Part shown: one piece after another, positions 10,598 to 22,155 of the stretch
Layout of the letters: each line of letters starts with the position of its first letter
Position numbering within the stretch: position 1 is the stretch's first letter
Source: Ancistrus triradiatus
Taxonomy: Eukaryota; Chordata; Actinopteri; Siluriformes; Loricariidae
DNA: 64,000 nt
Reading direction: 5' to 3'
Assembly: GCA_025084515.1 (NCBI GenBank)
Contig: JAJAGP010000094.1
Span: forward strand, 682,001-746,000
The notes under the pieces: generated by a model
What the model was told of the DNA's origin: nothing
Seen by the model: the letters and a program-made list of their open reading frames with translations, nothing else
Databases searched by the model: none
Made by a program: the position numbers and the translations under genes

Positions 10598-10800
10598 ACT
10601 GTGGTAGTCTAGTGGGTAAGGTACTGGACTATGAACCAGAAGGTTCAGGGTTCAAATCCCACCTCTGCCAAGCTGCCACTGTTGGGTCCTTGAGCAAGGC
10701 CCTTAACCTTAAATTGCTTGGATTGTAAGATTGTATCAGTTGTAAGTCGCTCTGGATAAGGGCGTCTGCTAAATGCTGTAAATATAAATATATAAATATG
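10598..10800 (+). mobile_element. tRNA-derived SINE with L2-type tail, nested in Tc1
   Basis: The head has A-box-like (TAGTCTAGTGGGTAAGG) and B-box-like (GGTTCAGGGTTCAAATCCC) promoter segments of RNA polymerase III. The tail CTCTGGATAAGGGCGTCTGC with TAAATGCTGTAAAT carries the GGATA loop typical of the L2/UnaL2-type LINE 3' end that is used for retrotransposition. It interrupts Tc1 sequence that is continuous in the copy at 43.3 kb. A TGTT-like duplication may flank it. A closely similar copy is at 44119-44313. Confidence 0.88.
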
Positions 10801-11017
10801 TTTATGGGTGACCAAATACTTATTTTCCACCATGATTTATAATTAAATTCTTTAAAAATCCTACAATGTGATTTCCTGGTGTTTTTTTTTTTTTTTCTCA
10901 TTTTGTCTCTCATAGTTGAAGTGTACCTATGATGAAAATTACAGACCTCTCTCATCTTTCTAAGTAGGAGAGATTGCACAGTCAGTGGCTGACTAAATAC
11001 TTTCTTGCCCCACTGTA

Positions 11018-12173
11018 AAATATGCTTTCCTTATGATGTTCGACAGGGGTCCATTCCTGGCCCCTATTTTTTTTTTTCTCTTGATACATGCTACCACTTG
11101 GTCAAATGTTTAACATGTATGGTGTTAACATTTAAAGTTATGCAGGTAACGGGAATGTTTACTTATTGTTTGAGATGGATAATACTTTTGCCCTGAATTG
11201 TTACTGGGAGGAGGTTTCTTGGCACACTAAATGAAAATTCAATGTGTTATTGATGATAGCAAATACTCCACACACTGAAGCACTTAACTCTAGAGAATTT
11301 GCTCCATACCATGTAATATCAGTTGAAAAAGTATGACAGGAGTCAGCTCCTAGGGATTTCTCAAGTGGAGGTCGACAGTGTCTTCATCTCCACTCTGCTC
11401 CCTGGATCTACCTTCTTAATTAAATAATAGATAGACGTGATCCCTGTTGCTATGGCAATAACAATTTGGGGCTTATAGTCCCGAAATCCAGCAGGTAATT
11501 TATTTTTATTTTTTTCTGCCTCAGCTTGGATACAGCACACTCATAGAACTTTTCATTTAGAAATGTAATCGTTATAATTTGTAAGTCAGCATAATGAAAG
11601 TGGTTCTTATGTCCATAGTGGACTTGGACTAACTCATTTTTATTTAATCTTTAACAAGACAACTTAAAACAAAACATATTCTTATTAGTAGTTCAGGGAG
11701 AGGAGAATACAAGAGACAAGGCAGAAAACAGCAAACCAAAAGCTATTACCAGGACAATAGCACAAACCACATAGCAATCTGCAACTTTGCAAATGCTCCA
11801 CCATACCTAGCATTGAAGGTTAGGTTCTTTGCATATAATTAAGCAATAATACATGAACCGCAGGCAGAGTTCTAAAGATCACTACACCAGTAGCAATATC
11901 TCACATTATGCCACAAACCTTCTGTGTATTACTACGATTAAACCACAGTTCTGTTATTGCTGTTTATTAACATTTTAAGACAAAGAAAACAGGAAAAAAA
12001 AAAGTTTTGTTTATCAAAAATCTGTGCAATAAAGTATTTCTATTTCATCAGGTACCTTGCTGCTAAAACGTCATCATCAGACTGGCCTTCAGTCATAATA
12101 GTCGAGGAACATAATTACCAGTAACTGTTTAATATACAAACAATAAATATACTGATTGATACCCCTGCAGTCT
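11018..12173. other. Non-coding sequence, nothing recognised
   Basis: AT-rich DNA with no gene or clear repeat visible. Confidence 0.5.
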
Positions 12174-12203
12174 AAGACGCCCTTATCCAGAGTGACTTAC
12201 AAA
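12174..12203 (-). repeat. L2/SINE 3' tail fragment
   Basis: The inverse of the GGATAAGGGCGTCT tail seen in the two SINEs. It is the last 30 bp of an old SINE or L2 LINE on the minus strand. Confidence 0.65.
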
Positions 12204-14179
12204 AGTGTTTTGTATCTTCCTTAAGCTGCGATTGCGCTAGACATTTGTAGTTCTTATGGCTGTGTGAAATAGGCAGGGCCAACAAGGGGCTGGAAGATCC
12301 ATCCATTTTGGTGCAGTTAGCATAGCCTTGGATAGTGATATTGCGGTAAGAATGAATAAGCCTTGTGTAATACACTTACTGTAGCTTTACTTATGCCTTA
12401 CAGGAGAAGGTGGGCTATGAAAAAGAAAAGGTTGTATTCTTCCTCAGCTCAGCTTGAGGCACATTCTATTTGTATGTATATAATGTCATGCTAACACAAG
12501 GCCACAGCATTTCCACCATTTTTGCATTACAGAACTACTATAGAAAGCCCCGCCCCTTCAGGTCATTGTAGCCAAAGCAGTAGTGCTTTTGGTCAAGGAT
12601 GCAAAGTCAAAGTTAATCAAATTCTAACTTGGGGCTTATGAAAGTTTGCTTGCAGAATTTATTTGACCCATATGTCTATGGTGTGAAAATGCTCAGTGTT
12701 GCCAAGTCCTTTGAAATGAATGTGATTTTGATTATTTTGATATTATTTTGATATTGTGATTTTGATATTTCACTTACGAAAGTCTGGTTCGACCATGGCT
12801 TTAGTAGACATCATCTCCTACTAAAATAAATAGCCTGCAATCTAAAAACATTTAAATAAAATTGTTAGAAGTTGGTATATTTGGTAAAGCCAGTGTGCTG
12901 GTAGGTATAAATCACTACTAACAGGTAGTTGTTTTTAATTATTACAAAAACAGTCAGTGTAGTGCTAGCGCTCAGTTAATTGCTGAATAAAGAGGTGGCT
13001 CTTCAGTCACTAATTAAAGATAATGAAAGATCATCAAGTGAGAGGTATTCAGACAGCTAGCAGAATTTTTTTCCACCACCTGGATGCTAGAACAGAGAAG
13101 AGGCTAGATGCTTGTGTTTATTTGTCTATGAGTTATTGGGCAGGGTTTACTTAGATCCTTCTGATAGGTGGGGGATGGTTCAAATGATATTGACTGCTTC
13201 TCCAAACCTTTTTTTCTTTGTCTTTTGCTCCCCAGTTGACACAGTACGAACCCTAAAGCATAAAGTGGAAAAACAAGTTTTTCCTCTGACTGGTGAACTG
13301 AGAATATGCCTAATCTATATCTAATCAGGCTAATTGATATGATCCATGGTTGGGTACTTTGTATTATTGTATTTTTGCCTCCTTCTGTGTATGGGCATGT
13401 GATGTGAGCCTGAGAACTTCAGAGGCCACTGATGTCATATGCTGCTTCTGTCTTTTGAGCCTTCACATTAGTGTCATGCTTGTGATTCATGTCCACACTT
13501 TTTTTACAACTCATTTGAAATTGATCTTCTAGATATTTGATTGGAAACTTTCTTTGAAAAGTTGGAATTCTTTGAACATTCTTTTGCCTCTTGGATCTTA
13601 GACACTTGTATATAATTTTTGTTTGTTCTTCAATTCAAGAGATTATATACTCTTGTTATATAATCTTAGTTGGAAACTAAATCCAAAAAATTTTTTCACA
13701 GGTACAAAAGCTTTTCACCTGGTCATTGTGATTCTTTTTTCCAATCTACCTCTACCAAAAAAGTCAGCTAAGAACCTGATTTAAGAATTACCATACACAT
13801 CACTATTTCTGGTGCTCAAGCAGCCATCTGTATAGTTATGTGAGTATTGTGGATCTTGGTATGCTGCTTAAAATTCTGTACACTCGCTCTCTCATCACCT
13901 GTCGAGGAAAAATCTGAACCCAGTAGTTTAGGCAGGTGTCTTTCTGAAAAGGTCTGTACCTTTCCACCCTTTGTGATATTAAGAAGCCAGGTAATTCTTT
14001 GGTTTGACTTTCCATCTCGCATCAGTTTCTCCGAGTGTGTCACATTGGATCTCTTCGTGTTTTCTACTGTGCCTTAGGGTGACACAACAGCATCTTTGAA
14101 ACGACTAATGTGGTTTTTGGTCATATATAGTCTTGCTGAGAAAAATCCAAGGTCATTCTTGTTTAATTTAATTTCATTC
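12204..14179. other. Non-coding sequence with one faint dispersed repeat
   Basis: About 12960-13115 resembles a decayed fish repeat (TTCCACCACCTGGATGCTAGAACAG region). A pair of overlapping opposite ORFs of about 75 codons at 13816-14077 has no family resemblance that I can see, and I do not call a gene. Confidence 0.35.
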
Positions 14180-14450
14180 ATTTATTTATTCATTCATTCA
14201 TTTTCATACCCTCATAATTCAATTCAGGGTCACGGGATTCCATGGCCTAACTGGCAAAACAGGTTGCAAGGCGGGAACCAACAATAGACAGGGTACCACC
14301 CCATCACATTGATCTAACACATCTCTTTGGAATGTAAGAGGAAACCCACACAGAAATGGGGAGAGCATGCAAACTACATACAGGCATAGTCTGGGATCAA
14401 ACTGGATATACTCTGGAACTGTGAGGCGACAGTGCTAAATACTCTGAGAC
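14180..14450. repeat. Dispersed teleost repeat copy
   Basis: A TTTATTCATTCATTCATT start, then AGGGTCACGG, GGGGAGAGCATGCAAACT and TGTGAGGCGACAGTGCTAA, match a repeat I know as widespread in fish genomes. It is non-coding. I do not assign the superfamily. Confidence 0.65.
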
Positions 14451-14615
14451 CCTATTTAAATCCAGTTATAGCAATTAGAATTTAATGTCTTTATTTGACA
14501 TTGGACCTCAGTGATGTGCTTGCTGTCAGAAATTCTCCTACTGTTGTGCTGCTGTAGTGCTGTCACAACTTTAGTTCATGTAGATGTTTAACAGGTATGT
14601 GGGACTGTGATGGTG

Positions 14616-14653
14616 AAAAGGGCATCTGCTAAATGCTGTAAATGTAAATGTGG
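14616..14653 (+). repeat. L2/SINE 3' tail fragment
   Basis: AAGGGCATCTGCTAAATGCT followed by GTAAATGTAAATGT is the end of a SINE or L2 LINE, truncated at its 5' side. Confidence 0.65.
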
Positions 14654-14747
14654 ATTCAGCAATGGATTAGGTCAGAGTTATTTAGAGTAATTCCTGTTGT
14701 TTTATCTTAATGTGTGTTTAGTTGTTAATTCTTTTTATTTCGATATA

Positions 14748-16320
14748 CAGTGGGGCAAAAAAGTATTTAGTCAGTCACTGATTGTGCAAGTTCTACTTGA
14801 TGAGAGAGGTTTGTAATTTTCATAATAGGTACACTTCTACTATGAGAGACAAAATGAGAAAACAAAAATTCTAGGAAATCACATTGTATTATTTTTCAAT
14901 AATTTAATTGTAAAGCATGATGGAAAATAAGTATTTGGTCACCGACAAACAAGCAAGATTTCTGGCTTTCACAGACCTGTAACAACTTCTTTAAGAAGCT
15001 CTTCTGTCCTCCACTCATTATCTGTATTAATGGCACCTGTTTGACCTCGTTACCTGTATAAAAGACACCTGTCCACAGCCTCAAACAGTCAGACTCCAAA
15101 CTCAATCATGTCCAAAACCAAAGAGTTATCGAAAGACACCAGAAAGAAAATTGTAGATTTACAGCAGGCTGGGAAGAGTGAATCTACATTAGGCAAGCAG
15201 ATTGGTGTGAAAAACTGTGGGAGAAATTGTATGAAAATGGAAGACATACAAGAGCATTGATAATCTCCCTAGATCTGGGGCCCCACGCAAGATCCCATCC
15301 TGTGGGGTCAAAATGATCATGAGAATGGTGAGCAAAAATTCCAGAACTACACGAAGGGACCTGATGAATGACCTCCAGAGAGCTGGGACCAAAGTAACAA
15401 AGGCTACCATCAGTAACACTACGCAGAGAAGGACTCAGATCCTGCAGTGCCAGGCGTGTCCCCCTGCTTAAGCCAGTACATGTCCAGACCCGTCTGAAGT
15501 TTTCCAGAGAGCATATGGATGATCCAGAAGAGGACTGGGAGAATATCATGTGGTCAGATGAAACCAACATAGAACTTTTTGGTAAAAACTCAACTCATCA
15601 TGTTTGGAGGAAGAAGAATGATGAGTTGCATCCCAAGAACACCATACCTACTGTGAAGCATGGGGGTGGAAACCTCATGCTTTTGGGCTGTTTTTCTGCA
15701 AACGGGACAATACGACTGATCCGTGTTAAGGGAAGAATGAACAGGGGCCACGTTTCGTAAGATTTTAAGCCAAAACTTCCTTCCATCAGTGAGAGCATTG
15801 AAGATGGAATGTGGCTGGGGCTTCCAGCCTGACAGTGACCCCAAACACACTGCTTGGGCAACGGAGTGGCTCCATAAAAAGCATTTCAAGGTCTTGAAGT
15901 GGCCTAGCCAGTCACCAGACCTCAGCCTCATAGAAAATTTGTGGAGGGAGTTAAAAGTCCGTGTTGCCCAGCGACAACCCCAAAACATCATTGCTCTAGA
16001 GGAGATCTGCATGGAGGAATGGGCCAAAATACCAGCTACAGTGTGTGAAAACCTGGTGAAGACTTACAGGATAATTTGACCTCATTGCCAACAAAGATTA
16101 TGTTAAATAGTATTGAGTTGAACCAAATTTCTTGACCAAATACTTATTTTCCACGATGATTTACAATTAAATTCTTTATGTGATTCTACAATGTGATTTG
16201 CAGGATTTTTTTTTCTCATTTTGTCTCTCATAGCTGAAGTGTACCTATGATGACCTCTCATCTTTCTAAGTAGGAGAACTTGAACAATCAGTGGCTGACT
16301 AAATACTTTTTGCCCCACTG
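14748..16320 (+). mobile_element. Tc1/mariner element, family A, copy 3
   Basis: Complete from end to end (1573 bp), with TA on both sides (14746-14747, 16321-16322) and long inverted repeats that match copies 1, 2 and 4. It is the best reference for family A in the window. Confidence 0.96.
15108..16116 (+). pseudogene. Tc1 transposase, family A copy 3
   Basis: The ATG at 15108 opens with MSKTKELSKDTRKKIV-like sequence. The catalytic domain shows MWSDETNIELFGKN (first Asp, about 15560), KHGGGNLMLLGCFS, PDSDPKHTAWA (second Asp, about 15835) and DLSLIENLWRELK (Glu, about 15930). The normal stop would be at 16114-16116; a small deletion makes it end early at 16077-16079. Frameshifts occur in the N-terminal half and near 15765. 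All three DD34E residues remain, so it is a young but inactive copy. Confidence 0.9.
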
Positions 16321-16322
16321 TA

Positions 16323-17900
16323 TATTGCTACTTAATCTGAGAAAATGTCCACTAAGTCACTTTAGTCTAGGCTTATGCTTTTCTATATTCTAGCCATTCC
16401 AGTCCTTATCCAAAAAAGAAAACAATACATCAGACTTAGAAATTACAGTATATGATGAATAGAAACAATTTTACACTATATTTCACTGCAGTCATGAAAA
16501 ACATATTAATGTAAATAGATATGTAAATATGCAGTTTGCAAATCCTAACGTAATACATTAAAGTAGTAGTTATTGTGTTTTTGTAATTGTTACATATAGA
16601 CATAGAGTCTTGTATACTGTAGTTTGTACCTGTTTTACTTAATCTTAACATTAATCTGGATATTTTTGCTCTGGTTTACTAGTGCTTTCGAAAATTGTTT
16701 CTGTTGAGATCAGTATTTTGAATGTAAGCATAGTGTAAAAAAAATAATATAAATAATGAAAATATTAAACATTACTGGGTTCAAATTTGAAAAACATGAG
16801 AGCGTAATTTTAAACTACTAGCCGAGGGTTAGGATGAAACCAAACTTTCAGTCCAACCCAGCAATAAAGACGCTCGGAAGAGCAGCCAAATGTCCAGCCA
16901 AAACCTGTGGAGACAATCCACAGTATCAGAGTAAAGTAGGCAGAAATTGCAAACAGCGGCTACAGAAGCCAACGCTCAACCGAGAGCATGCACTAACAAT
17001 ACTAAGCCTGAAGGGCTGAGTGGGACGTAACAAGCCTAGTCGAGGCTAGACTATATAGATACCCGAGAGTAACTGAGAGTGACCAGAGTTCAGCAAGGAT
17101 AGATGCATTAATATCCCACGCCGTCCCTCAACCTCCATGGCTTTAAATAGCGGCATCCCTCAGAGCACACACACTTCTGGTGGAGAGGTAGGCAGATCCC
17201 AGGTCCTCAGTGCAGGTGCAGATCTGCAAATTTGACACAGTCTTGGAAGGAGGAGATAATGACAGAACAGAGATGACTGGGGGAGAACAGAGATCAAAGG
17301 AGAGGCCGGTGAAAGATAGAAAATGGGAGGAAAACAGGTAGGATTGGAGTGAAAGCTAATAGATGCTTTGCTGTAACATTCTGTTAATGCTGTCGATAAT
17401 CATGCTTACATGATGTCACCCATTAATGATAATTATATTGAATATTCATTTAATTTTATAGACTGATATTTTGTGTTTATGTAACTCCTGGAGACTTTTA
17501 AGAAAAGTTTTCCTGCTTATTGTCTCTGTCACAATGAACGGTGTGCAGGTCTGGAATTTTCAACCTTTGATTGGCCTGGAGGTTTCTCCCCTGATCCGGG
17601 AGCAATTTTCTTCACTGTTGTTGTTCCTGTAGAACAAAGGAAAGCATTGTTTAAATACAATTGCTCTCTTGTGATATTGTAATCTCTTAACTATCTGTAA
17701 GGATACAGGTGTTACCTTATTGTACAGAACATTAATGTGACAGTCTCAACTTGATCATAACTCCTGTATTACTAGAACAATGAGAAATTGATGTCTTATC
17801 TTCTCCATCAACCGTGGCAGAGTTTCAGTACTGCTGACAGCTGAAAGTTCTATAATATATGTTCACACACTCGCACTATAAAAGACTCCTTACACACAGT
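16323..17900. other. Non-coding sequence, possible LTR-like remnant
   Basis: About 16800-17350 is richer in G+C than its flanks and carries TTTAAATAG (about 17140) and repeated GGAGA-type purine tracts. It could be part of an old LTR element linked to the block at 18-19 kb, but I find no ends. Confidence 0.3.
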
Positions 17901-17985
17901 TAACTAGCACATTTAATCAAACTTTGTCAGGTGGGTGGGACTTCCGATTTTAGGAGGTATGTAAGGGTCTTCTTGTGATGGGGTT
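17901..17985 (-). repeat. Repeat also present in inverted form at 24.79-24.89 kb
   Basis: On the minus strand this reads through ACATACCTCCTAAAATCGGA and TGACAAAGTTTGATTAAATG, matching about 85 bp at 24793-24895 in the opposite orientation. It abuts the GC-rich block at 17984. Confidence 0.7.
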
Positions 17986-19076
17986 AGATGGATAGGAGAG
18001 GCCCCTCTGGAACACAGGACCTCTGGGGAGGCCTTTCGGGACTGGCTGGTCTTGATGGCCCCCGGGATGGCCTGTCTGGGCATGATGCCCCCCGGGACAG
18101 CCTGGCTGGGCTGGGTGACCCCCAGGACAGCCTGGCTTGAGTGGACGGCCCCTGGGATGGCCTGGCTGGACTGGACGGCCCCCGGGATGGCCTGGCTGGA
18201 CTGGACGGCCCCCGGGATGGCCTCTCATGACTTGACGGAGCAGCGGGCTGACGACCTCCACGCAGGCACTGGGGCGGACAACCTTGGTGCTGGCACAGGG
18301 GTGGAGTTAGGTGCGAAGTGCCCAGCCTCGAACCCAAGAGACCCCGTGACCCTGGACACACCACTAACTGGTGCGACTACAGGCGAGGCAATTTGACAAG
18401 CTTAGAAATGCCTCATCAACGAGGCTAAATTGCCCGGTGGGCTCTGAGAAGGGCCTGGCGTGTGCAGGGACGGGGCCACACAGCGCGAGCTCATCTACCA
18501 AGCTAGACGGCACGAACGGCTCGGAACCAGGGCTATCAAACCTAACCACCTGGTTTTCGGGGGCTAGTGGCTCATCTTCAGAGCTAATCGGCGCTAACGG
18601 CTAGGAAGCGAGGCTAACCTGCTCTGATTCGGGGTTATCGGTGGCTAGCGGCTCATCTACCAAGCCAAGTGGGGCTAACCTGCTCAGATAAGGCAGCTAG
18701 CGGCTCATCTTGGGAGCTACTTTGTGCCAAGAGCTCGGAAGCAGGGCTAACACGCTCAGATACCAGGTTTCTGCGCATTATCGGCCTATTCCTGGAACTA
18801 AGGGGCTCTAATGGCCCCAATACGGAACAAAATGGCTCTAACGGCCCAGACACTAGACTAAGTGGCCTTGATGGCCCTGATACGGGACTAAGTGGCTTAG
18901 ACGGCCCATTCTGTGAGTCAATATGCTCAGGGGCTGAGGAACGAGATGCGAACGACTCGTTGGCGGGGTTAACCGGCTTGAGAATGGGCTTACCAGACAC
19001 AAGTGACTCATCAGTAGAGCTAACCAGCGCAACAGGCTCGGCTGCGGAACAACCAGGCAAAGTGGGCACTGACTAG
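17984..19076. repeat. GC-rich, coding-like tandem-repeat block, open on both strands
   Basis: Two repeat fields lie here. At about 18040-18230 a unit near 30 bp (GCCTGGCTGGACTGGACGGC plus CCCCGGGATG) gives WLDWTAPGMA on + and Pro-rich PSRGPSSPAR on -. At about 18795-18910 four 30-bp units (core GACTAAGTGGCCTTGATGG) give SGLDGPDTGL on + and GPSRPLSLVS on -. Long open frames exist on both strands because the period is a multiple of three. Composition resembles the expanded repeats inside the pol-less LTR elements at 36-38 and 39.9-40.1 kb, so a retroelement origin is plausible, but no LTR ends or gag domain were found. Confidence 0.55.
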
Positions 19077-19332
19077 AGTACTCAAAAACGGGGGTAATGT
19101 CCCATAGTAATGGTTTTCGGGTAAAATACGTAAATAGTGTTTTCATTGTGAACATTGCTAGTTTGGAAAAATTACTATCCTGACTTGTTTACATTTTTTT
19201 TCTAAATGTTGTTCAAATGTTTGTGATGCTGGTAAATGTAACCGAATTGCATACAGATAAACCTATGGTCTGTTGAATGTGCTTAGCAATTTGTTAGATT
19301 TAAAAATAATTTTTTGAGGATTCAACAAACGT

Positions 19333-19656
19333 TCAAAGCATAGTGAAAAACATCTTTGTTGTGAAAGATAAACAAATGTCTCCTTTTCTTATGAAGTAAA
19401 CCAGATCTGAAAATGCTACTGAGCTTTTTGCGATTGGTTCCTCCTGATGGAGGGTGAACATTTGCTCTGAATTGCTTTGAATAGCATCACTGAGCATTGT
19501 TGGAAAAGAATCCAAATGGAGGGCCCTGTTGTTTACTTCAACCTGAGCTGAAACGTTAAGTGTATCACCACGGATTTCAAATGTGACAACATCCCTAGGT
19601 CCAATATACCTATTTGTCACATCCAGCATTTTGTCCAAAATTGTCTGAATATAATT
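19333..19656 (-). pseudogene. Unidentified minus-strand ORF, part 1 (C-terminal?)
   Basis: An open frame of about 105 codons starts just after an acceptor-like TATATTCAG (minus) and contains DVVTFEIRGDTLNVSAQVEV and SDLVYFIRKGD. The amino-acid mix is ordinary globular protein, unlike the repeat-driven ORFs elsewhere. I do not recognise the family. It follows two further minus-strand pieces at 19748-20035 and 20024-20351 in the right order for one gene. I infer an old gene, perhaps of a large DNA transposon or virus-like element, now broken. Confidence 0.45.
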
Positions 19657-19747
19657 ATAAAAATCAGCAAATTGATGAAAAATTCATTCTATGTCTAATT
19701 TCATCATTATACATCATTATCACAATGATGAATCCTAATTTCCAGAT

Positions 19748-20035
19748 TTAACCCATCTGCTCATTATCAACTTCATCATCAGAAATTATTTCTATTTTGT
19801 CATTTTGTTCATTGTTTTGAGGGGGGTGAATTTCCATTTGGTCATTTTGTTCATTATTTTGAGGATTGTTGAAATTCAGTTCTCTGTGACTAAGCAGACT
19901 CTCATTTAACATTGCAAGACTTTGGTATAGATTATCAAACAAATCTTGAGTTTTCAGGGGTACTTTCTACAGATGAGTAGTTTTGCCAGTTGTACTCAGG
20001 TGGTAATGCCAAATTTTCATAAACTAATTAACAGC
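19748..20035 (-). pseudogene. Unidentified minus-strand ORF, part 2, with acidic Asn/Gln repeat
   Basis: The frame reads LYQSLAMLNESLLSHREL, then a tandem PPQNNEQND motif twice, then an acidic EIISDDEVDNEQ end before a stop at 19748. Upstream (to about 20035) a neighbouring frame reads LALPPEYNWQNYSSVES and ends at a stop, so one frameshift lies near 19940. I do not recognise a domain. Acidic, Asn-rich linkers of this kind occur in many nuclear proteins, so function cannot be given. Confidence 0.4.
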
Positions 20036-20351
20036 GTCAATTAAAGCAGGACTAATTTCAACAGACTGCCGGTGTTCATTTAGCCTATTCTGTAATCTTA
20101 AAAGGCTTTCATGTAGGTCACAGACGACATCACATTGAGAGTGCTGAGACGTTGGGGTGTGATGACTAAGATTTTGACTGTGAAGTTGCCATTCAGTTTC
20201 AATGTGGGGTTGTGGGTTTAAACTTTCATTCAAATGGTTAATAGCATCGAATAAATAAGGGTTCAGAGTTGGGCATAAGTCATGTTGGTGTGCATCATTT
20301 CTAACTGAACAGTTATTAGGATGATCCATTATAATCATGGATGTGTTATTG
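20024..20351 (-). pseudogene. Unidentified minus-strand ORF, part 3 (N-terminal?)
   Basis: A frame of about 100 codons from a Met at about 20330 begins MDHPNNCSVRND and includes LFDAINHLNESLN and LHESLLRLQNRLNEHRQSVE, a short amphipathic helical stretch. Part 2 repeats the L-N-E-S-L-L motif, which supports common ancestry of the pieces. A stop ends it at 20024. No known family recognised. Confidence 0.4.
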
Positions 20352-20535
20352 CAGATAGCATTACTGAAGCACAATGGGTTAAACAATTAACATTATTATT
20401 CAATGCTCTAACAAAAAGATTGACCAAATCACTTTTGTATGCTTCTACAACTTGGCTGATGGCGGAAAAGAGTATTGTTCATTGTTCGGATAATCCGATC
20501 ATCGTTTGTTACAGATGTCCATCTAGTTAATGCAT

Positions 20536-20642
20536 TTATTTTTCATGATCATATTGTTGGTCCATTTGCAGTGTTTTTTCTTCTTCTTTTTCTTCTTCTT
20601 CTTCTTCTGTGTCATTGTCTATATGAATATCTATATGAATAG
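20536..20642 (-). pseudogene. Possible minus-strand exon, acidic
   Basis: After a CTATTACAG acceptor-like site (minus) the frame reads DIHIDNDTEEEEEEKEEEK and stops at 20536-20538. The Glu run corresponds to a CTT-rich microsatellite on the + strand, so the ORF could be coincidental. Its position between the other unidentified minus-strand pieces is the reason for listing it. Confidence 0.3.
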
Positions 20643-20841
20643 CTGTAATAGAAAATAAAAATATATTATCGATATTTGGACAAAAGATGCATGAAAATGT
20701 GTGACAGGATTACAAAAACTAACTGATGCAGTAAAAGGGTAATTATGGGTATTTAAGGGTAATTATGATAAAGGCAAATATCATTTAATTAACTCAACAT
20801 CGGCAACAAATTGAGAACTCTGATATAAATCTTTATAACTA

Positions 20842-22155
20842 CAGTGATGCTTGAAAGTTTGTGAACCCTTTAGAATTTTCTATATTTCTGCATAAACATT
20901 ACCTAACATATTTTCACACAAGCTAATGAGAACCCAGTTAAACAAATGGGGCACACATATTATACTTGGTCAATTATTTATTGAGGGAAATGATCCAATA
21001 TTACATATTAATGAGTGAGAAAAAGTATCTGGTGTGTGTCCTCTGTGCAGCAATAACTGCAACTACACGTTTCCTGTAACTGTTGATCCGTCCTGCACAC
21101 CGGCCTGGAGGAATTGTAGGCCATTCCTCCGTACAGAACAGCTTCAATTCTGGGATGTTGGTGGGTTTCCTCACATTAACTGCTTTCTTCAGGTCCTTCC
21201 ACAAGATTTCGACTGGATTAAGGTCAGGACTTTGACTTGGCCATTCCAAAACATTAACTTTATTCTTCTTTAACCATTCCTTGGAAGAAAATCTTGTGTG
21301 CTTAGGATCGTTGTCTTGCTGGATGACCCACCTTTTCTTGAGATTTAGTTCATGGATAGATGTCCTGACATTTTCCTTTAGAATTCTCTAAAATAATCCA
21401 GAATTCATTGTTTCATCAATGATGGCAAGCCGTCCTGGCCCAGATGCAGCAAATTGCAGACGAGCAGCAATGTTCTTTTTGGAGAGCAGTGGTTTTCTCC
21501 TTGCAACTGTACAATGCACACCATTGTTGTTCAGTGTTCTTCTGATGGTGGACTCATGAACATTAACATTAGCTAGTGTGACAGAGACCTTCAGTTGCTT
21601 TGTAGTTACACATCTTGCTCTTGGAGTGATCTTTGTTGGTTGACCACTCCTGGTAACAATGATCTTGAATTTCCTCCATTTGTACACAATCTGTCTGACT
21701 GTGGATTGGTGGAGTCCAAACTGTTTAGAGATGGTTTTGTAACCTTGTCCAGCCTAATGAGCATCAACAACTTTTTCTGAGGTCCTCAGAAATCTCCTTT
21801 GTTTGTGCCATACACTTGTGATACACTTCCACAAACCTTCATAGATCCTTGTTCTTTAAATAAAACAGGGTGCCCACTCACACCTGATTGTCATCCCACT
21901 GATTGAATTTTACCTTCAAATTAACTGCTAATCCTAGAGATTCACATACCTCATTTTGCCACTCACCAATATGTAATATTTGATCATTTTCCTAAGTCAA
22001 TAAATGACCAAGTATGCTATTTTTGTCTCATTTGTTTAACTAGGTTCTTTTTATTTTACTTTTAGGACTTGTGTGAAAATTTGATGATGTTCAAGTCATA
22101 TTTATGCAGAGATCTAGAAAATTCTAAAGGGTTTACAAACTTTCAAGAACCACTG
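20842..22155 (-). mobile_element. Tc1/mariner element, family C
   Basis: Ends CAGTGATGCTTGAAAGTTTG and inverse, with TA on both sides (20840-20841, 22156-22157). The length is 1314 bp, shorter than a full copy. The transposase is on the minus strand. It sits exactly inside a short minus-strand ORF (see findings). Relatives here are the MITE at 6119-6655 and the truncated copy at 62932-63841. Confidence 0.94.
21001..21811 (-). pseudogene. Tc1 transposase, family C (decayed)
   Basis: From an ATG at 21809-21811 the DNA-binding half (KFKIIVTRSGQPTKITPRAR at about 21660) is followed by a STIRRTLNNNGVH segment. The catalytic part retains a DNDPKHT motif (about 21325) and DLNPVEILWKDLKKAV with the Glu (about 21215), and ends with RKRVVAVIAAQ. 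The region of the first catalytic Asp is shortened by a deletion near 21400, and several frameshifts and stops occur. It is not functional. Confidence 0.85.

Larger units (their letters stand above)
9233..11015 (-). mobile_element. Tc1/mariner element, family A, copy 2, carrying a SINE
   Basis: Both ends are present (CAGTGGGGCAAAAAAGTATT on the left, inverse on the right) with TA on each side (9231-9232, 11016-11017). The length is 1783 bp, about 200 bp more than copy 3; the excess is a SINE at about 10598-10800 inserted between the right inverted repeat and the transposase. The transposase is on the minus strand. Confidence 0.95.

Noticed and set aside
10594..10670. tRNA gene-like segment with A-box and B-box parts (also at 44119-44190)
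   Set aside because: It does not fold to a full cloverleaf by eye and is followed by the L2-type tail, so it is the head of a SINE.
13816..14077. Two opposite ORFs of about 75 codons
   Set aside because: No splice sites, motifs or family resemblance; chance is the simplest explanation.
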